IMG/VR virus record: IMGVR_UViG_3300042540_000045
Location: 1 to 29,038 of that record
From: a virus
Length of the DNA: 29,038 nucleotides
Strand: one strand, 5' to 3'
The notes below the pieces were generated by a model. That model had not been told where the DNA came from, did no database searches, and saw only the letters and a list, made by a program, of their open reading frames with translations. Positions 25,466 through 29,038 of the stretch are shown here, one piece after another. The translations under genes were made by a program, and so were the position numbers. The stretch's first letter is position 1, and each line of letters begins with the position of its first letter.

Positions 25466-26206
25466 TTATTGCGATTGTTTTTGTTCCTCAAGAGCGCCAA
25501 ACTGAGCAACCTGAATCTCACGAATAGACATGCCGCAGTATTGGAGAATCTTGGATACGAGTTTATACTCATCCTCAAAAGGAACCTCAAAGTCTTGGTA
25601 ATCAGATTGAGATTGGTCGAACACCGGCTCGCCACTTGCCAACGTGATATACGTCCACTTAGGGTCTTTTGGGTATCTAAAGTATTGAGCGTCTACCTCT
25701 GATGGCAAGTTAATGCTCGAAGGATAAACGGTCATTATACCACCTTCCTGAGTATACGCAGGGTATTGTTCAGTTGGTGTGGTCAATAAAGAGTTTGTCA
25801 GCATTGTAATCTGACTGTGGTTTACTTTTTCCGCCTCGCCTTTAAACACACGAGTAACACCCGAAGCATCGTAGCAAAGGACCTTGTTAATCAGGAAGTA
25901 ATCAAAACCTGTGGTAGTTAATGATGGGGTGAAGTATCTGTTCGAACCCGGCGCTACTTGAGTCAGAGTTGATGTCTGAGAAAAAATTTCAATACACTCC
26001 TCGATTGATTTCTTCAAGTCAGCATAAGATGTGCCCGAAGTACGAGCATTCTCCATGTTAATAGCCTTGTTGTATGCTGAAAAATATTCCTCAAATATCT
26101 CAAGCTGAGACTGTTTGGCATACAGGTTAAAGTCAGACGGCGACACATATCCGTAGTTGTTCTTATTGAGAACGGCAAGTACGGTATTTCTTACAGAATT
26201 TATCAT
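25466..26206 (-). CDS. Structural protein, probable head-completion/ring component
   Basis: A 246-aa protein. The N-terminus (VRNTVLAVLNKNNYGYVSPSDFNLYAKQ...) is helical and is followed by a mixed beta region (YFTPSLTTTGFDYFLINKVL) and a C-terminal helix with EYKLVSKILQYCG. The pattern of N-terminal helices, a Pro-rich strand region with YPAY, then RYPKDPKW, recurs in connector-type proteins of Bacteroidota podoviruses as I recall. It opens the tail operon after a terminator and a TATCTTTG box. No enzyme features are seen. It is probably one of two stacked rings with the next gene. Confidence 0.62.
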   Translation of the reverse strand: MINSVRNTVLAVLNKNNYGYVSPSDFNLYAKQSQLEIFEEYFSAYNKAINMENARTSGTSYADLKKSIEECIEIFSQTSTLTQVAPGSNRYFTPSLTTTGFDYFLINKVLCYDASGVTRVFKGEAEKVNHSQITMLTNSLLTTPTEQYPAYTQEGGIMTVYPSSINLPSEVDAQYFRYPKDPKWTYITLASGEPVFDQSQSDYQDFEVPFEDEYKLVSKILQYCGMSIREIQVAQFGALEEQKQSQ

Positions 26207-26219
26207 TATACTGTTTTTA

Positions 26220-26227
26220 CAAAGATA
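26220..26227 (-). promoter_or_regulatory. Possible Bacteroidota -7 box (TATCTTTG) at the start of the tail operon
   Basis: Minus-strand TATCTTTG fits TAnnTTTG and is embedded in ATATCTTTGTAA, the same 12-mer found before the GNAT gene. It sits 13 bases before the ATG of the 246-aa gene and only 3 bases after the T-run of the terminator. A -33 element is not evident, since the upstream bases are the terminator stem. Confidence 0.42.
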
Positions 26228-26230
26228 TAC

Positions 26231-26259
26231 AAAAAAAAAGAGGGTATAGAAATACCCTC
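26231..26259 (-). terminator. Rho-independent terminator after the 247-aa gene
   Basis: A perfect 8-bp stem GAGGGTAT (26240-26247) and ATACCCTC (26252-26259) around a 4-base loop, with nine A residues at 26231-26239 that read as a U-run on the minus strand. It lies about 30 bases after the stop of the 247-aa gene and before the tail operon. Confidence 0.9.
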
Positions 26260-26289
26260 CTTATCAATTGCTTACTTAATGTCAAGCTA

Positions 26290-27033
26290 TTACAAGCTGT
26301 TCTCAAGCATTTTTAGGGCATCTATTCCTTCATCAGTCTTCAGGAAATTCGCTACAGAAAAGTATGGGTCCTCGCCGTATGGCACAGTAAGCATTTTTTT
26401 CTTGTTTGAAGTGGTATTAAACCACACTTCCTTGTGACCGTTTCTGAAAGTTAAGAGTTTATTTTCAAAAAACATGTGCACGTTAGACTGTAATTGCAAC
26501 ATCGGGTCCTCAAGGATTCCCAAGAAGCCACGAGGGTCACGCTTAGCATAAACCAAAATATCACGCTTCAGCTCTGCTGATGTAAAACGAGAGGGGTCTT
26601 TACCGAATAGAACACGGCAAACAGTCTCAAGTTGCTCAATACTTAATTGACGAGCCTGAACTAAAGCATCTACCTCGAATGAAAGCGACTCAACTTCTTG
26701 AGCAGCGTCTTTCTCGTTGTCCATCTCTACGAACGTGCGACCGTTCAATGGGTGATAATGCAAAAAAGCCTGCAGTACAGGGTTGTTTTTTGGTACACTC
26801 AAAAATCCGTTTTCAAAGATAATAGGCTCTACGATTGCATTGCCATCTTGCTCATCCTCGAATGGGCTCTTTTGGTTGATTGCGTATCGTAGTGGTCTAT
26901 TTACGTTATTTACCTCATCAAACCACAATAGCGGGTAACGCTTGGTGTTTCTAGATGGAATAGTATAAGACAGCGGAGCTACCTTTCCTTTCAATTTGTA
27001 GACCTTGTCTACAGGGGTTGTGTTATTTTTCAT
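26290..27033 (-). CDS. Conserved virion-operon protein between capsid and connector genes
   Basis: A 247-aa protein. The beta-rich N-terminal half (about 1-100), with a stretch around PLLWFDEVNNVNRPLRY and PKNNPVLQAFLHYHP, recalls a short protein found near capsid genes of various T4- and Bacteroidota-type phages. A helical part (LSIEQLETVCRVLFG, then SAELKRDILVYAKRDP, about 155-195) could be a small SAP/HeH-like helix-extension-helix, but this is weak. It is flanked by terminators on both sides, so it is made from the capsid readthrough or its own message. Function unknown; head or neck component likely. Confidence 0.6.
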   Translation of the reverse strand: MKNNTTPVDKVYKLKGKVAPLSYTIPSRNTKRYPLLWFDEVNNVNRPLRYAINQKSPFEDEQDGNAIVEPIIFENGFLSVPKNNPVLQAFLHYHPLNGRTFVEMDNEKDAAQEVESLSFEVDALVQARQLSIEQLETVCRVLFGKDPSRFTSAELKRDILVYAKRDPRGFLGILEDPMLQLQSNVHMFFENKLLTFRNGHKEVWFNTTSNKKKMLTVPYGEDPYFSVANFLKTDEGIDALKMLENSL

Positions 27034-27056
27034 TTGATATGATATGATTAGATTTT

Positions 27057-27088
27057 AAAAAAAGGGGGAGTGTCTTTGAAGACACCCC
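27057..27088 (-). terminator. Terminator directly after the major capsid gene
   Basis: On the minus strand GGGGTGTCT (27088-27080 complement) pairs with the arm at 27075-27067 through nine pairs, one of them G-U, around a 4-base loop, followed by C residues and then seven U residues (A-run 27057-27063). It lies 19 bases after the capsid stop and is slightly weaker than the 26231 terminator because three C residues separate stem and U-run. Confidence 0.8.
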
Positions 27089-27106
27089 ACCCTATTATTC
27101 CCTCGA

Positions 27107-28528
27107 TTAAGAACCGTAACGGAACAATACGAAGTTGTTAGCACCCAAGGTACAAACGCAACGCTCAGAGAGGAAGTTCACCTCCATTGCATCAAGGTCG
27201 CTTGTTTGAGCACCACCGGCAGAACCTGTAATCCAAGTTTTGTAACGGCGGTCTTCAGTCTCAGACGCACGGTAACGTACGTGCAAGAAAGGACGCTTGG
27301 CGTTCTTACCCATGATTTGGTCGTACACGTTTGTAGAACCTGCAGGAACTAACAAACCTGTTACAGTACCGGCAGCGCTAGAACCTGTAGGAAGGCCACC
27401 ACGCATAGTTGGGTCGTTCAAGTATTTCCAATCAGACTTGTAGAAGTCATAACCACGACGGAAACCGGTGAAGCCCAAGTTCAAAGCCATGTCTTTGTCG
27501 TTGTCGAACAAACCATAGCTAGTACCGTTGGTACCGTAGCTGTTCTGAGCAGCCAACATATCGTCGATGTCGAAGCTAAAGGCACGGTTTACGAAGATTA
27601 CGTTCTCTTCGATAGAGCCTTGCTTGTCCAAGCGAGAAATGATGCTGTCGAAATCAGCCAAGGTAGTTGGGTTACCACCACCCCAAACGTTACCACGAGT
27701 GTTAACAACGTAGAAGATACCTTCTGAACCTTTGTTACCAACTTGGTTGTTTGCAGTTTGAGTAGCAGCACCTGAACCTGTTTCAGCAGGAACGGCTTCA
27801 ATCATTGCAGTCTCAAGGTAGTCCTCGAAACGCAAACGAGTTTCGTGCTCACTCTTTAAGTACCACAAGTATCCGGTAGCACCGTTCTCAGTGGTTACTT
27901 CAACCCATCCAATCTGTGCCATGTCAGACCCGCTTACAGCGTACTTGTCCTTGATGATGATTGGAGAGTTTTCGAAGAACTCATCTTCGCCTTCCAAAGA
28001 ACCAATCATTCCATTGGTACCTTTTTTGAACTCAGAACCGTAAATCCATACAGAAAGAACTGCAGTTCCTGAGAACGTTTGACCACCACCTTCGTAGTAA
28101 GCTACGTCGAAAGTGCTGTTAGCAGTGTCAACATCGGTAACGATACCTTTGTTAGACAAGCCTGTAGCGTTGTCAGAGATGAATACAGTTTGACCAATAC
28201 GGATTGCGATGCCGGTTACGTTGGCGTCGTTTACAGTGATAACTGCAGTGTCAGCAGCTGCTGCGGCAGAAGAATCACAGTTTACGTATTTAGTGTGCAA
28301 ACGACCTTGTTCTGCCCATTTAATCATGTCAGAGTTTGAAGGCATTTCAGCACCTACCATACGTAGGAAAGAAGCAACAGTACGATTACCGTAACGCTCA
28401 AATTCTTTCTCGTAGGTATCAGGAAGATACTGATTCAAGAAGTCGAAGTTGGTAATGTAGTTGGTAGACAATGGTACCTGCTCAGCACTCGGCTGAAGCT
28501 GATACCCGGGGGTTGGTAATACAGCCAT
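27107..28528 (-). CDS. Major capsid protein (HK97-fold candidate)
   Basis: A 473-aa protein in the head position, right after a scaffold-like gene (15-base gap). The N-terminal arm (about 1-80, ITNFDFLNQYLPDTYEKEF, then MIKWAEQGRLHTKY) and the closing part (YRASETEDRRYKTWITGSAG, EVNFLSERCVCTLGANNF) look like capsid proteins of Bacteroidota and crAss-like phages as I recall. Residues about 84-165 form a beta-rich Ala/Thr/Val segment that may be an inserted domain. A terminator right after the gene fits very high expression. The ATG is preceded by an A-rich TAAAAAA leader. The HK97 fold is inferred, not shown. Confidence 0.78.
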   Translation of the reverse strand: MAVLPTPGYQLQPSAEQVPLSTNYITNFDFLNQYLPDTYEKEFERYGNRTVASFLRMVGAEMPSNSDMIKWAEQGRLHTKYVNCDSSAAAAADTAVITVNDANVTGIAIRIGQTVFISDNATGLSNKGIVTDVDTANSTFDVAYYEGGGQTFSGTAVLSVWIYGSEFKKGTNGMIGSLEGEDEFFENSPIIIKDKYAVSGSDMAQIGWVEVTTENGATGYLWYLKSEHETRLRFEDYLETAMIEAVPAETGSGAATQTANNQVGNKGSEGIFYVVNTRGNVWGGGNPTTLADFDSIISRLDKQGSIEENVIFVNRAFSFDIDDMLAAQNSYGTNGTSYGLFDNDKDMALNLGFTGFRRGYDFYKSDWKYLNDPTMRGGLPTGSSAAGTVTGLLVPAGSTNVYDQIMGKNAKRPFLHVRYRASETEDRRYKTWITGSAGGAQTSDLDAMEVNFLSERCVCTLGANNFVLFRYGS

Positions 28529-28543
28529 TTTTTTAAGTTTTTT

Positions 28544-29038
28544 TTAGATTTTTTTGATGCTACGGATTTTTAGACTCCTTCCGTTGTCTTGGTTGACCGC
28601 TTTCACCTGCATTCCACCCTTACTCATGGCCTCAGGCGCACGGCGCTCAGACATATTGATGTTTTTAGTCTGACGCATTACGTCCTCGGTTGCGTCTGCC
28701 AAGCCCTGCTCATAGAAGAACTTAGCAAATTTGTCGGGGTTCATTGCGATTGACAAAGCCTTATGGTATCCTTTTGCATCCTTGATAAGACCACTCTCAT
28801 CCAAGTACTTCGAAACGAAGTTCATTGGGGTTGACTGAGCCTTTTTCAATTCAGCAGCGGCACCGGGAGAAAATGTAAACTTCTTTTCATTCAACTCGAA
28901 CTCAAAACCGGTGAAGTCTTTACTAAAGACCTCATCAGACTTTTGGTCAAACCATTGACGCTTCCGCTCATTTTCCTCCTGCAAGGTCTTCGCCTGCTTT
29001 GTATACTGACGATAGGCATCGAACTCTTCTTTCTCTTC
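28544..29038 (-). CDS. Probable scaffold protein, cut by the window edge (5' end missing)
   Basis: 164 codons are visible and the frame stays open to base 29038, so the real start lies outside; the TTG at 28982-28984 is merely an internal Leu codon. The chain is charged and helical: N-terminal EEKEEFDAYRQYTKQAKTL..., a middle with FAKFFYEQGLADATEDVMRQ, and a basic end GRSLKIRSIKKI. A helical acidic body with a basic C-terminal tip next to the capsid gene is the usual outline of phage scaffold proteins (T7 gp9 position). No protease motif is visible in the part present. Scaffold is inferred from order and composition. Confidence 0.65.
   Translation of the reverse strand, partial: EEKEEFDAYRQYTKQAKTLQEENERKRQWFDQKSDEVFSKDFTGFEFELNEKKFTFSPGAAAELKKAQSTPMNFVSKYLDESGLIKDAKGYHKALSIAMNPDKFAKFFYEQGLADATEDVMRQTKNINMSERRAPEAMSKGGMQVKAVNQDNGRSLKIRSIKKI

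Noticed and set aside
28982-28984. TTG as the start of the scaffold-like gene
   Set aside because: The same frame stays open to the window edge with charged helical residues, so the gene is simply truncated.
1-29038. tRNA genes, integrase, attachment sites or lysogeny genes
   Set aside because: None was recognisable; no cloverleaf, tyrosine or serine recombinase, or repressor is visible in this window.

Overview
The window looks like part of the genome of a lytic, podovirus-like tailed phage of a Bacteroidota host. There are no host-type genes, no rRNA or tRNA, and almost every base is coding. Clues to the host are a VirE-N/BT4734-type primase-helicase typical of Bacteroidota elements, A-rich 'TAAAA' leaders in place of Shine-Dalgarno sites before most starts, and two copies of a TAnnTTTG-type -7 box. 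The structural proteins resemble, from memory, those of environmental Bacteroidota podoviruses and more loosely crAss-like phages. No database search was possible.

Left arm (1-7017, + strand): replication and recombination genes. They run as the end of an unknown gene, a RecE/YqaJ-type PD-(D/E)XK exonuclease, a small protein with an SSB-like acidic tail, a terminator, and an AT-rich 214-base gap with repeated T(T/C)GACA motifs that may be an origin or control region. Next come a primase-helicase, an SF2 DEAH helicase, two small unknowns, a VRR-NUC nuclease, a DnaA C-terminal-domain protein with a coiled coil, a small unknown and a second small PD-(D/E)XK-like protein. From the primase-helicase to 7017 every gene overlaps its predecessor by 4-38 bases, so translation is probably coupled.

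Right arm (7014-29038, - strand, read right to left): virion genes. They run as a probable scaffold (cut by the window edge), major capsid protein, an unknown head/neck protein, two connector/ring candidates, a 1478-aa nozzle/stabilisation protein, a Cys-rich adhesin-like protein, a 268-aa tail module, a GNAT-fold protein, then three ejection-type proteins of 275, 615 and 2543 aa. The order scaffold-capsid-tube/nozzle-small GNAT-three internal proteins parallels T7 genes 9 to 16. Two minus-strand terminators lie just after the capsid gene and just after the next gene, which would confine strong transcription to the head genes.

The two arms converge, and their stop codons overlap by three bases with no terminator between them. 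The most notable observations are the apparent total absence of GATC from all 29 kb, a RelA/SpoT-like domain inside the 2543-aa virion protein, retention of a T7-like ejection cassette with a GNAT protein at the gp13 position, and a DnaA DNA-binding domain without its ATPase.
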